This document shows positions 1 to 8,520 of a stretch of 64,000 nt of DNA, piece by piece. The translations under genes were made by a program, and so were the position numbers. Position 1 is the stretch's first letter. Each line of letters starts with the position of its first letter. Source of the DNA: Nocardioides halotolerans DSM 19273 (GTDB taxonomy: Bacteria; Actinomycetota; Actinomycetes; Propionibacteriales; Nocardioidaceae); contig NZ_AUGT01000024.1 of NCBI RefSeq assembly GCF_000422805.1, positions 35,989 to 99,988 of the forward strand, in the 5' to 3' direction. The notes beneath the pieces are model-generated. The model saw only the letters and a program-made list of their open reading frames with translations, was not told where the DNA came from and did no database searches.

Positions 1-64
1 CCCACCGCTCGGCACCCGGGCGCTCCTCGGCGACCATGCCCGACGGGTACCCAGCGCGGCCAGG

Positions 65-222
65 GCGTGTCCCGCAATCGCTGGTGGATGCCGGCGTCGT
101 CCAGGGCGTGCGATGGCGGCCTCGCAGGCCCGCGCGCAGACTGGGCGTCTTCGAAGGGTCGGCGCGGTCGTCAGCGTGCGTCCTGGGCGGCGTCCGGCGC
201 CGCCATGGATTGCGGGACGCGC
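65..222. repeat. Structured repeat, copy A
   Basis: About 158 bp bounded by a 15-bp terminal inverted repeat (65-79 against 208-222) with one mismatch that would be a G-U pair in RNA. The inside carries a GGCGGCG/CGCCGCC hairpin near the right end and the shared core CAGACTGGGCGTC. Copies B (5108-5273) and C (1150-1292) share the interior, but the terminal stems of A and B differ in sequence while both stay paired. The element ends 42 bp before the oxidoreductase start. No coding potential is evident in 1-264; positions 1-64 hold nothing recognisable. Confidence 0.7.
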
Positions 223-264
223 TTGGCTAGAACAGGTTCCAGTTCGCGCACCTAGGATGAGGCG

Positions 265-1143
265 GTGCGGTTCTCGATCAGCACGGCGTTCCTGCCGACC
301 GACCAGCTGGTGCCGATCGCGCGCGCAGCCGACGAGCTGGGCTACGACAGCCTCGCGATGCCCGATCACGTCGTCGACCTCGAGACGCTGCGCACGCCGT
401 ACCCCTACACACCGGACGGCGCACGACGCTGGGGACCCGAGGCGGAGTGGCCGGACCCGTGGGTGATGGCCGGCGCGCTCTCGACGGTGACCACCCGGCT
501 GCGCTTCGTCACCAGCGTCTACGTGCCGGCGCTGCGCAACCCGTTCCAGGTGGCGAAGTCGGTCGGCACCGCGGCGGTGATCTCGGGCAACCGGGTCGCG
601 CTCGGGGTGGGGATCGGCTGGTGCGAGGAGGAGTTCGAGCTGCTGGAGCAGGGCTTCCGCACGCGCGGGCGGCGTACCGACGAGGGGCTCGCGCTGATCA
701 AGGAGCTCTGGCAGCCCGGCTGGCGCGAGTTCCACGGTGAGTTCTACGACGCGCCCCGGCTGGTGATGGAGCCGACACCGACCGCGCCGGTGCCGATCTA
801 CGTCGGCGGCCTCTCCGAGATCGCGTTCGCACGGGCGGCCAGGCACGACGGCTGGGTCGGCGACATGTACAGGACCGACGAGGCGATCGGCTGGGCCACA
901 CGCCTCGCCGAGGTCCGTGCGGAGACCGGCGCCGAGGGCGACTTCAGCGTCTTCGTCGCGCTCACCGACGCCTTCCTGCCCGAGCACTTCGCCCGGGCCG
1001 AGGAGGGCGGGGTCACCGACTGCATGACGATGCCGTGGATGTACTACTCCGGCCGCGACGCCACCGTCGAGCAGAAGGTCGAGGGCATGGCGCGGTTCGC
1101 GGACGACGTGATCGAGCCTCTGGCCTCCGCTCGGGGATCCTGA
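265..1143 (+). CDS. LLM-class F420-dependent oxidoreductase
   Basis: A 292-aa luciferase-like (TIM-barrel) protein of the F420-dependent subgroup. The N-terminal strand and helix (ISTAFLPTDQLVPIARAADE) and the segment around LGVGIGWCEEEFELL (about residues 115-130) are typical of the family. Such enzymes use reduced or oxidised coenzyme F420 for hydride transfer in the cytoplasm; the substrate cannot be read from the sequence. The GTG start is chosen because a TAGGAT box (253-258) lies 6 nt upstream, which fits a leaderless transcript, and no Shine-Dalgarno is visible. It is a single-gene unit between repeat copies A and C. Confidence 0.85.
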   Translation: MRFSISTAFLPTDQLVPIARAADELGYDSLAMPDHVVDLETLRTPYPYTPDGARRWGPEAEWPDPWVMAGALSTVTTRLRFVTSVYVPALRNPFQVAKSVGTAAVISGNRVALGVGIGWCEEEFELLEQGFRTRGRRTDEGLALIKELWQPGWREFHGEFYDAPRLVMEPTPTAPVPIYVGGLSEIAFARAARHDGWVGDMYRTDEAIGWATRLAEVRAETGAEGDFSVFVALTDAFLPEHFARAEEGGVTDCMTMPWMYYSGRDATVEQKVEGMARFADDVIEPLASARGS

Positions 1144-1149
1144 CGGGGT

Positions 1150-1292
1150 CGTCGACCGTGAACGGGATGCCAGTCGCATGGTCGCCCGCGCGCCGGCGCG
1201 CGGTCAGACTGGGCGTCTATCCATGCACCGGCAACGCCGCCAGCGTGCGTGGCTGGGCGGCGCTGGCGCCGCCAGGGGTTTCCCGACGCGTC
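1150..1292. repeat. Structured repeat, copy C (degenerate ends)
   Basis: Shares the interior of copies A and B: GGATGCC on the left, CAGACTGGGCGTC in the middle, AACGCCGCCAGCG, and the right hairpin GGCGGCG-loop-CGCCGCC. Its outermost ends do not form the clear long stem seen in A and B. It sits directly between the oxidoreductase and the asparagine-synthetase-like gene and ends just before that gene's TAGACT box (1294-1299). Confidence 0.6.
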
Positions 1293-1306
1293 CTAGACTC
1301 CGCGCG

Positions 1307-2968
1307 ATGCTTACCTATCTGTTGCTGAGCGGGCCCGGCGTAGCCGGCCGCGACGCAGCTGCCCTCGATGCGCGGGTGCGCGCGGCGGCTCCGAAGGTCC
1401 TTCTCCAGGTCGCCGAGGCTGCGCTGTGGGCCGACGATGCTGGTGGCTGCCTTCTGTGGACCTGGGAGTCGGCGACGGAGAAGGTCGGAGGCCGCCACGT
1501 GCACGCCACCGAGCGCGGCGTGCTCGCCCTGGCTGGGAGCGCGTGGTCGCGCACGTCCTGGGAGACCGCAGCGTCCCTGGCGCAGACCGGTGACGTGTCT
1601 GCGGACCCGGCGAAGATGCGCGACGCGCTGACGGGGAGCTTCTCGGCGGTGTCGATCAGCACCGGCGGCCGAGGATTCGTGACCACTGATGCGACCGGAA
1701 CCGGGCACGTCCACCTGGCGCGGGGAGGTGATGTCTGGGCGGTGTCGAACCGGGCACCTCTGGCCGCCATCGGTCTGTACGGCGACTGGGAACCGGACGT
1801 CGAGGCACAGGCCTGGATGGCGATGCACGCGTTCTTCGACGCCACGAGCACCTCGGTGAGGGGGGTCGAGCTCCTGCCGGCCAGCTCGGCGGTGAGGGTG
1901 GCGCCCGGGACCGTTCCGGTCCTCGACGTCGGTACGACACCGTGGGAGGTCGGCGCGTTCTCGTCCATCGGTGTCGAAGAAGCGCTCGACGACGCCGCGC
2001 ACGCGCTCGTCGAGCAGGCCGGAACTATCGCGTCGACCACGGTGGCGACGCCCGTGGTGAGCCTGTCCGGCGGGAAGGACTCGCGGCTGGTCCTGGCGGC
2101 CCTCCGGGCCGCTGGGTGCGCGGGCGACATCAAGTTCCGCACGGTGGGCATGCCCGGCGCCTCGGATCGCGAGACCGCGGTGCTCCTCGCCGATGCCTAC
2201 GGGCTCGACCTCGAGATCCAGGAGCCCGGGGTCGACACGGGCCCGACGTTGCTCGAGCTCGACCAGCGCGTCCGCCGCCACGCCTTCCAGACCGCTGGCA
2301 TGTTCGGTGCCTGGAACCTTCAGGGCTTCTACGGCAACAGCACGGAGATCAACGCGACCGGGTTGTACGGCGAGCTCATGCGGACCATCTACCGGTTCGA
2401 CCAGCCGTTGGACACTCCCGACCGGGCGATCGACCATCTGCAGAACGGGATGGGCTGGGATCGCCAGCGCATGCTAAGACCGCACGTTCGCGAGGCTCTG
2501 GACGAGAAGCTCGCGTCGTGGGCGAGATTCAGGATGTCGCAGGGCTGGACCCCACGCAGCCTGCTCGACCTCTTCTACGCGGAGATGCGGGTCCGCCGCT
2601 GGCTGGGCACCGCAGAGGAGACCAACACCCTCAACGCCACGGCCAACCTCCTGCAGCTCAAGGAGTGCATCATCGCCGGGTTCGCCGCCGAGCCCGACGC
2701 CAGGAGCCGCGACGAGCTCCACTACCGGCTCATCGAGCGGCTGGACCCGTCTCTCCTCACCGTGCCGCTCGCCCACGTGCACTGGGACTCCTCGCTGGCC
2801 GCACCCGACGGTCCCGGCAACCCCACACCCGTCCACTCGACGGTCGAGGGCTCCGAGGCCTGGCAGATCCGAGGATGGAGCTCGCACCGACGGCTGACGG
2901 GGCCGAGCTACTGGCGAGCGACAACGCGCTGCACGCGATTCTCGACCCGGCCCGCATCAGACGAGTGA
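1307..2968 (+). CDS. Asparagine synthetase-like protein (frameshifted 3' end)
   Basis: The ATG at 1307 is chosen over upstream starts because TAGACT (1294-1299) lies 7 nt before it. The 553-aa product has an N-terminal region resembling an inactive glutamine amidotransferase: residue 2 is Leu, not the catalytic Cys. The ATP-pyrophosphatase signature SGGKDSR follows at residues 254-260. Glutamine-hydrolysing asparagine formation is therefore unlikely; related stand-alone proteins amidate or adenylate other carboxylates. From about 2878 the frame gives an unnatural Arg/Thr/Ser-rich tail, whereas the neighbouring frame continues as plausible protein to 3243. The original protein was probably about 645 aa. 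A one-base indel or a sequencing error is likely. The substrate is unknown. Confidence 0.7.
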   Translation: MLTYLLLSGPGVAGRDAAALDARVRAAAPKVLLQVAEAALWADDAGGCLLWTWESATEKVGGRHVHATERGVLALAGSAWSRTSWETAASLAQTGDVSADPAKMRDALTGSFSAVSISTGGRGFVTTDATGTGHVHLARGGDVWAVSNRAPLAAIGLYGDWEPDVEAQAWMAMHAFFDATSTSVRGVELLPASSAVRVAPGTVPVLDVGTTPWEVGAFSSIGVEEALDDAAHALVEQAGTIASTTVATPVVSLSGGKDSRLVLAALRAAGCAGDIKFRTVGMPGASDRETAVLLADAYGLDLEIQEPGVDTGPTLLELDQRVRRHAFQTAGMFGAWNLQGFYGNSTEINATGLYGELMRTIYRFDQPLDTPDRAIDHLQNGMGWDRQRMLRPHVREALDEKLASWARFRMSQGWTPRSLLDLFYAEMRVRRWLGTAEETNTLNATANLLQLKECIIAGFAAEPDARSRDELHYRLIERLDPSLLTVPLAHVHWDSSLAAPDGPGNPTPVHSTVEGSEAWQIRGWSSHRRLTGPSYWRATTRCTRFSTRPASDE

Positions 2969-3243
2969 TCTCTCGCCCGCGGAGTCCGGGGCGCGCGGCC
3001 CAGCTCTGGGGCATCTGGGCGGGGTCGATCTGGGTCTCAGGTGGCTACGAGATCTTCCCCTGGAACGGGCCCGCCACCCCCGCGACGGTCGCGCCGTCAA
3101 GGCTGGTCGCCGCGGTGTCGCTGCCGGTCAACCCGAGGCGCAAGAAGCCCGGAGCAGCAGCCCACGCCCCTGGTCGACAGACGACCCCAGGCGGCCGGGC
3201 CGTCCGCTTGCAGCAACGCCTGACGCGGTGGTTCCGCCGATGA
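2878..3243 (+). pseudogene. Displaced C-terminus of the asparagine synthetase-like gene
   Basis: This frame has no start of its own. It continues where the 1307 gene loses sense, overlapping it by one base at TGG/GAG (2876-2880). It encodes LLASDNALHAILDPARI and LWGIWAGSIWVSGGYE, which look like the C-terminal helices of actinobacterial asparagine synthetase-like proteins, followed by a basic tail. This explains the otherwise empty stretch after 2968. Read as the natural end of the 1307 gene after a -1 frame change. Confidence 0.55.
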
Positions 3244-3280
3244 CCGGATGCGTTCCCTGACCTGGCCAACCACACCAGAA

Positions 3281-3318
3281 CCGGGGCACGCAGCGAGGTT
3301 TGCTCACCCGCGTGCCGG
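3281..3318. terminator. Stem-loop between convergent genes
   Basis: CCGGGGCACGC (3281-3291) pairs with GCGTGCCGG (3310-3318) with one bulged base. It lies between the end of the synthetase-like gene and the end of the RTX gene, which converge here. There is no clear U-tract. A bidirectional terminator is the simplest reading. Confidence 0.4.
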
Positions 3319-3326
3319 ATCCGGCG

Positions 3327-4310
3327 TCACCAGGTGCCGCGGGGCACGCGCAGCTCGAGGCGGGGCACGGCCGTGACCCCGAGGGCCTCGCGCAGCGTGC
3401 GGGCGAACGTGACCTTGGAGCAGCCCACCAGCCGGTCGGCGGTGTCGGCGACGCTCCCGATGTAGGTGACGTAGCCGTCGCCGACGTTGAGGCGGTCGGA
3501 GCGGCAGTAGACGAGGTCGAACACGCCGTCGTTGGTCAGGATGATGTGGTTGGAGCCCTGCTCGCCGTAGACGTAGTCGATGCCGTCGCCCGCGAGCATC
3601 GTGTCGTTGCCCTCGTCACCGGTGGCGTTGTCGTTGCCCGGCCCCATGTCCATGTAGTCGTCGCCGTCGCCGCCGTCGAGGGTGTCGTCGCCGTCGTTGC
3701 CCTCGACGTGGTCGTTGCCCGCGCCGCCGGAGACGTGGTCGTTGCCGGCGTCGCCGTAGATCGTGTCGTTCCCCTCCTGGCCCTGGATGCCGATGCCCCT
3801 CTGCGCGACGTCGCCGTCGTTGCCGTCACCGCCGTGCGCGACGTCGTTGCCGGCACCCAGCATGACCTTCAGGTCGTCGCCCGCCCCGGCGTCGACGACG
3901 TCGTCGCCCGAGCCGGCGTTGATGGTGTCGACGCCGTCACCGCCGGACACGTGGTCGTTGCCCGCGTTGCCGTTGATCGTGTCGTTGCCGGGCCCGCCGT
4001 CGAGCACGGGGTCGTTGCCGCCGCCGCCGTCGATCCGGTCGTCGTCGTTCTCGCCGAAGAGCTGGTCGGCGCCCGGCCCACCCTGGAGGGTGTCGGCGCC
4101 GTTGCCGCCCCACGCCCGGTCGTTGCCGGCCATGCCCTTGAACTTGTCGTTGCCGCCCTTGGCCTTGAACTTGTCCTTGCCCGGCGTGCCCTTCACGTGG
4201 TCGGCCTTGTTGGTGCCGTGGAAGGTCTTCGCCTCGGCCGCGAGCGGCGGCACGAGTGCGAGAGCGAGGAGGGAGGCGGGGAGGAGGAGGGAGCGGCGAA
4301 TGCGGTTCAC
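3327..4310 (-). CDS. Secreted RTX (hemolysin-type calcium-binding) repeat protein
   Basis: A 327-aa protein with a cleavable signal peptide (basic NRIRR, hydrophobic core, AEA cleavage region). A long run of GGxGxDxxx nonapeptides follows from about residue 45 to 235, such as GGPGNDTING and GGAGNDHVEG. These coil into Ca2+-binding parallel beta rolls outside the cell. The final ~80 residues are a non-repeat cap with two Cys. There is no enzymatic domain and no type I exporter nearby, so Sec export and a structural or adhesive role fit better than a toxin. The GTG start has TAGCGT (4317-4322) 6 nt upstream, a leaderless pattern. The two nearest ATGs are out of frame. Confidence 0.85.
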   Translation of the reverse strand: MNRIRRSLLLPASLLALALVPPLAAEAKTFHGTNKADHVKGTPGKDKFKAKGGNDKFKGMAGNDRAWGGNGADTLQGGPGADQLFGENDDDRIDGGGGNDPVLDGGPGNDTINGNAGNDHVSGGDGVDTINAGSGDDVVDAGAGDDLKVMLGAGNDVAHGGDGNDGDVAQRGIGIQGQEGNDTIYGDAGNDHVSGGAGNDHVEGNDGDDTLDGGDGDDYMDMGPGNDNATGDEGNDTMLAGDGIDYVYGEQGSNHIILTNDGVFDLVYCRSDRLNVGDGYVTYIGSVADTADRLVGCSKVTFARTLREALGVTAVPRLELRVPRGTW

Positions 4311-4427
4311 CGCATGACGCTAACCCGCGTCACGCCTCGGAAGCCCTCGATCATGGACTTTTCACCTGATTTCATTCCTTCGGGTAGGCACGGCCAGCGG
4401 CTCGGCGCGACGTCCTAGTCTGCTTCC

Positions 4428-5111
4428 GTGAGTGGGCCGGCGTCCGACGACGATCGCGACCTGGGCTACCTGTTCGTGATCACCTACGGGCGGTCCGGCT
4501 CGACCCTGCTGATGGGGCTGCTCAACAGCATCCCGGGCTACCTCCTCCGCGGGGAGAACTGGGACGCGCTGCACCACCTGTTCCGCTTCCACCGGACCCT
4601 CGCGGACGGCAGCCGGAAGTGGGACCCCGCGCGACTTCGGCAGCGCACGCACCCCTTCTTCGGCGCCGGGGACTTCCCGGTGCGCAAGTCGCTCGAGGGC
4701 GCCCGGCGTCTCGTGCTCGACACCGTGCTCCGCCCACGCGACGACACGCGCGTCACCGGCTTCAAGGAGATCCGGTGGTACGCCGAGGACGTCGTGGAGT
4801 ACGTCGCCTGGATGCGCGAGGTGTTCCCGGGCGCGCGGTTCGTCGTCAACACCCGCGACCACGACGAGGTGCGGCGCAGTGGCTGGTGGGCCAAGCACCC
4901 CGAGCACGCCGAGCAGCTCCCCGCCGTCGAGGCGCGGATCCTCTCCCTCGCCGACGGCCTCGGCGACGCGGCGTACCGCGTGCACTACAACGACTACGTC
5001 GCCGACCCGTCGGCGCTGCGCGGGCTATTCGACTGGCTCGGCGAGCCGTACGACGCGGCCGCGCTGCGCGAGGTCCTCGAGACCCGGCACTCGGTCGGCG
5101 GGAACGGCTAG
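4428..5111 (+). CDS. Sulfotransferase family protein
   Basis: A 227-aa soluble protein. The N-terminal P-loop-like YGRSGSTLL (residues 20-28) is the 5'-phosphosulfate-binding loop of PAPS-dependent sulfotransferases. A 3'-phosphate-binding segment VVNTRDHDEVRRSG follows near residues 145-158, with a C-terminal FDWLGEPYD of the usual kind. It would move sulfate from PAPS to a hydroxyl of a carbohydrate, lipid or small molecule; the acceptor is unknown. The GTG start is supported by TAGTCT (4416-4421) 6 nt upstream. The stop codon TAG forms part of the left terminus of repeat copy B. Confidence 0.85.
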   Translation: MSGPASDDDRDLGYLFVITYGRSGSTLLMGLLNSIPGYLLRGENWDALHHLFRFHRTLADGSRKWDPARLRQRTHPFFGAGDFPVRKSLEGARRLVLDTVLRPRDDTRVTGFKEIRWYAEDVVEYVAWMREVFPGARFVVNTRDHDEVRRSGWWAKHPEHAEQLPAVEARILSLADGLGDAAYRVHYNDYVADPSALRGLFDWLGEPYDAAALREVLETRHSVGGNG

Positions 5112-5273
5112 GCCGTGTCTCTCGATTGCTGGTGGATGCCGGCGTCGTCCAGGCGCGGGCTGGCAAGGCGCCGGCATGCGCGCAGACTGGGCGTCTTCGA
5201 AGTGTCGGCAACGCCGCCAGCGCGTGCTCTGGGCGGCGTCCGGCGCCGCCATGAATTGAGAGACACGGCCTAG
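5108..5273. repeat. Structured repeat, copy B, with 20-bp terminal inverted repeats
   Basis: The best-preserved copy. The ends 5108-5127 and 5254-5273 form a 20-bp inverted repeat with a single mismatch, starting and ending with CTAG. Inside are the shared GGTGGATGCCGGCGTCGTCC, a GCCGGCG/CGCCGGC pairing, the core CAGACTGGGCGTC and the GGCGGCG/CGCCGCC hairpin. It sits exactly between the sulfotransferase stop (5109-5111) and a minus-strand TAG (5270-5272). It may be a MITE-like insertion or a large bidirectional terminator-like structure. Confidence 0.75.
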
Positions 5274-5452
5274 GCGGCGTCCCAGCGCACGGTCAGCCGC
5301 TGCACGGTCGTGGAGCCGCAGTTGGTGATCACGTCAAGGGGGTCCGCCCCGTTGACCAGCACCACCCGGTCGCCGGGCTCGCCACCCGGGACGGTGCACC
5401 ATGCCCCGACGATAGCGACGCGCCGAGCGGCGACCCGCGGGTTGGCGACGCC
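5270..5452 (-). pseudogene. Possible C-terminal gene remnant
   Basis: The minus strand contains an open frame ending in TAG at 5270-5272 whose translation looks protein-like: VAIVGAWCTV, GDRVVLVNGADPLDVITN, TTVQRLTVRWDAA. No ATG or GTG start is found before the last ~35 codons, and the upstream part runs into the ThrE gene. It may be the tail of a gene lost by deletion. The family is not recognised. Low confidence; it could be a chance frame in GC-rich DNA. Confidence 0.2.
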
Positions 5453-5482
5453 GTGCGCCCGACCGCCAGACTGGGCGACGCC

Positions 5483-6862
5483 ATGCCCACCGACGAACCC
5501 TCGCCCCCGGAGACCCGGGACACCCGCGAGATCTCCGCGACCATGGACCTCGCCCTACGCATCGGCGAGCTGCTGCTGTCGTCGGGCGCGGGCGCGAGCG
5601 ACGTCAGCGCCGCCATGAACAACGTGGCGTGGGCGTGCGGGCTGCGCGGGTTCACCGCGGACGTGATGTTCACCGAGCTCACGATGAGCCACCAGGCCTC
5701 GCCGGAGGAGCCTGCACTGATCCAGATCAGGCAGGTCCGCTACCGCGAGGTCGACTACGGCGACCTCACCGGCGTCGACCACCTCATCCGGCAGCTCGTG
5801 GCCGGCGAGATCGACCGGGTCGAGGCAGCGGCCCGGCTCAACCGGATCAGCTCGACGGGTCACGACCGACCGAGGTGGTCGGTCACCGTGGCGCTCGGGG
5901 TGATGGGCGGCGGCATCGGGCTGGTGCTCGGCGGCGACGCGGTGGTGGTCGCCGTGGCGGCCGCGGCCGCGATGCTCGTCGACGCGCTGCAGCTCCGGAT
6001 GCGGCGGCGCAGGCTGCCGGCGTTCTACCAGCAGGTGGCCGGCGGCCTGCTGGCGACGCTGCTCGCCGTCGGCGTCGCAGCGACACCGGCGGAGGTCTCC
6101 CCCAGCCTGGTGATCTCCTCGAGCATCGTGATGCTGCTGGCGGGCGTGAACTTCCTGGGAGCCATCCAGGACGCGCTGACCGGCTTCCCCCTGACCGCGA
6201 GTGCGCGGATCCTCGAGGCGTTCCTCGCCACCGCCGGCGTGGTCGCCGGGGTCAGCGGCGGGCTGCAGGTCGCCGACGTGCTCGGCATCGACCTCGGCCC
6301 CGTCGACCCCGGCGCCTACTCGACCGCGGCCACGCCGGTGATGGTGGTGGGCGGTGCCGTCGCCGCGGCTGCGTACGCGTTCTCGGCGTACGCCCCGCTG
6401 CGGGGGTTGGTGCCGATCGCCGTCATGGCCGGCCTCGCGGTCGGGCTCTACGACGTCGTCAACGAGCGCGGGTTCGGCATCGCGTGGTCCTCGGCGCTGG
6501 CCGCCCTGCTGCTGGGGCTGGGCAGCTATCCGCTCGCGGCGCGCGCCCGCATCCCGGCGCTGGTCGTCGTGGCCGCCGGCATCACGCCGCTGCTTCCCGG
6601 CCTCTCGATCTTCCGCGGGCTGTCGCTGCTGGCGACCAGCGCCAGCGCCGCGCTGCTCGCGATGGTGACCGCGGCCGCCATCGCGATCGCCCTCAGCTCG
6701 GGTGCGATCCTCGGCGAGTACCTCGCCCAGCCGGTGCGCCGCGAGGCCCGCCGCCTGGAGAACAAGCTCGCCGGCCCGCGCCTGGTCGGTCCCCTGACCG
6801 TCCGTGCGGTGCGCGGCGTACGCCGCCGGACCCGCAGGCGCACCGAGCCCGACTCCGACTGA
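5483..6862 (+). CDS. Threonine/serine exporter family (ThrE-like) membrane protein
   Basis: A 459-aa membrane protein. The cytoplasmic N-terminal domain (residues 15-140, with LRIGELLLSSGAGASDVSAA and FTADVMFTELTMSH) is the ThrE conserved domain. It is followed by about ten hydrophobic segments (residues 140-440) in two groups, covering the ThrE and ThrE_2 regions that are sometimes encoded separately. The predicted role is proton-driven export of threonine or serine, or of small peptides, across the cytoplasmic membrane. The ATG at 5483 is preferred; an in-frame GTG at 5453 would add ten residues. It converges on guaA with a 12-bp gap. Confidence 0.85.
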   Translation: MPTDEPSPPETRDTREISATMDLALRIGELLLSSGAGASDVSAAMNNVAWACGLRGFTADVMFTELTMSHQASPEEPALIQIRQVRYREVDYGDLTGVDHLIRQLVAGEIDRVEAAARLNRISSTGHDRPRWSVTVALGVMGGGIGLVLGGDAVVVAVAAAAAMLVDALQLRMRRRRLPAFYQQVAGGLLATLLAVGVAATPAEVSPSLVISSSIVMLLAGVNFLGAIQDALTGFPLTASARILEAFLATAGVVAGVSGGLQVADVLGIDLGPVDPGAYSTAATPVMVVGGAVAAAAYAFSAYAPLRGLVPIAVMAGLAVGLYDVVNERGFGIAWSSALAALLLGLGSYPLAARARIPALVVVAAGITPLLPGLSIFRGLSLLATSASAALLAMVTAAAIAIALSSGAILGEYLAQPVRREARRLENKLAGPRLVGPLTVRAVRGVRRRTRRRTEPDSD

Positions 6863-6874
6863 GCCGGGTCGGGG

Positions 6875-8446
6875 CTACTCCCACTCGATGGTGCCGGGCG
6901 GCTTGCTGGTCACGTCGAGGGTGACCCGGTTGATCTCCTGCACCTCGTTGGTGATGCGGGTGGAGATGCGCTCGAGCACGTCGTAGGGCAGCCGCGCCCA
7001 GTCGGCGGTCATGGCGTCCTCGGAGGTGACCGGCCGGATGACGACGGGGTGGCCGTAGGTGCGGCCGTCGCCCTGGACGCCGACCGAGCGGACGTCGGCG
7101 AGCAGCACGACCGGCATCTGCCAGATGTCGCGGTCGAGGCCGGCGCGGGTCAGCTCCTCGCGCGCGATCGCGTCGGCCTGGCGCAGGATGTCGAGTCGCT
7201 CGCGCGTGACCTCGCCGATGATGCGGATGCCGAGACCGGGGCCGGGGAACGGCTGGCGCCACACCATCGTCGACGGCAGCCCGAGCTGCTCGCCGACCAG
7301 GCGCACCTCGTCCTTGAACAGCGTGCGCAGCGGCTCGACCAGCTCGAAGGTCAGGTCGTCGGGCAGGCCGCCGACGTTGTGGTGCGACTTGATGTTGGAG
7401 GTGCCGGCGCCGCCGCCGGACTCGACCACGTCGGGGTAGAGCGTGCCCTGCACGAGGTACGCCGTGCCGCCGTGCTCGTCGCCGAAGACGCGGATCTCGG
7501 CGGCCTCGAAGGTCCGGATGAACTCGCGACCGATGATCTTGCGCTTCTCCTCGGGGTCGTGGACCCCCTCGAGCGCGCCGAGGAACTGGTCGCTCGCGTC
7601 GACGACGTCGAGGGTGTCGAAGACCGCCTCGAAGTCGGAGCGGACCTGCTCGGTCTCGCCCTGCCGCATCATCCCGTGGTCGACGTAGACGCAGGTGAGC
7701 CGGTCGCCGATCGCGCGCTGCACGATCGCCGCCGCGACCGCGGAGTCGACGCCGCCGGACAGCGCGCAGATGGCCCGGCCGTCACCGATCTGCTCGCGGA
7801 TCGCCTCGACCTGCTCCTCGACGATGTTGAGCATCGTCCAGGTCTGCCGGCAGCCCGCGATGTCGTGGAGGAAGTGCTCGAGGACCCGCTGGCCGTGCTC
7901 GGTGTGCAGCACCTCCGGGTGCCACTGGACACCCGCCAGCCCGCGCCCGACGTCCTCGAACGCCGCGACGGGTGTGCCGGCCGTCGAGGCCAGCACCGTG
8001 AAGCCCTCCGGCGCCGCCGCGACCGAGTCGCCGTGCGACATCCAGACGTTGTGCTGGACCGGTACGTCGGCCAGCAGCGTGCCTGGCTCGCCCACCGAGA
8101 CCGGGGTGCGGCCGTACTCGCGCACGCCGGTGTGCGCGACGTCGCCGCCCAGGCCCTGCGCCATCAGCTGGAAGCCATAGCACATGCCGAAGACCGGGGT
8201 GCCGGCCGTGAACAGCGCCGTGTCGATGCTCGGCGCGCCCTCCTCGTAGACCGAGGACGGCCCGCCGGAGAGCACGATCGCCTTGGGGTTGCGCGCCAGC
8301 ATGTCGGCCACCGGCATCGTGTGCGGGACGATCTCGGAGTAGACCCGCGCCTCGCGGACCCGCCGGGCGATCAGCTGGGCGTACTGCGCCCCGAAGTCGA
8401 CGACGAGGACCAGGTCGTGGTCGCTGTGAGCACCATCGGCCGTCAT
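6875..8446 (-). CDS. guaA: GMP synthase (glutamine-hydrolysing)
   Basis: A 523-aa protein catalysing XMP + Gln + ATP to GMP, the last step of guanine nucleotide synthesis. The N-terminal class I amidotransferase domain has the nucleophile in GMCYGFQ (Cys89) and its partner HPE at residues 176-178. The ATP-pyrophosphatase domain has SGGVDS at residues 230-235. The C-terminal dimerisation domain ends in the family-typical PPGTIEWE. Length is normal and it is a single-gene unit. TAGGCT (8453-8458) lies 6 nt before the ATG, so a leaderless mRNA is likely. guaB3 and guaB lie 23 and 34 kb away on the same strand. Confidence 0.98.
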   Translation of the reverse strand: MTADGAHSDHDLVLVVDFGAQYAQLIARRVREARVYSEIVPHTMPVADMLARNPKAIVLSGGPSSVYEEGAPSIDTALFTAGTPVFGMCYGFQLMAQGLGGDVAHTGVREYGRTPVSVGEPGTLLADVPVQHNVWMSHGDSVAAAPEGFTVLASTAGTPVAAFEDVGRGLAGVQWHPEVLHTEHGQRVLEHFLHDIAGCRQTWTMLNIVEEQVEAIREQIGDGRAICALSGGVDSAVAAAIVQRAIGDRLTCVYVDHGMMRQGETEQVRSDFEAVFDTLDVVDASDQFLGALEGVHDPEEKRKIIGREFIRTFEAAEIRVFGDEHGGTAYLVQGTLYPDVVESGGGAGTSNIKSHHNVGGLPDDLTFELVEPLRTLFKDEVRLVGEQLGLPSTMVWRQPFPGPGLGIRIIGEVTRERLDILRQADAIAREELTRAGLDRDIWQMPVVLLADVRSVGVQGDGRTYGHPVVIRPVTSEDAMTADWARLPYDVLERISTRITNEVQEINRVTLDVTSKPPGTIEWE

Positions 8447-8520
8447 GCACCGAGCCTAGTAGCGCCTCGACTTCGGCGAACCCCCGCCTCACCGGGCGCC
8501 CGCGCCCTACCCTCGCTGGC

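Noticed and set aside
1307..2968. Glutamine-hydrolysing asparagine synthetase AsnB
   Set aside because: Residue 2 is Leu, so the N-terminal nucleophile Cys of AsnB is missing.
3327..4310. RTX toxin with type I secretion
   Set aside because: It has a Sec signal peptide, no toxin domain and no HlyB/HlyD-type genes nearby.
65..5273. Insertion sequence
   Set aside because: The three elements are only ~160 bp with no transposase frame; at most non-autonomous.
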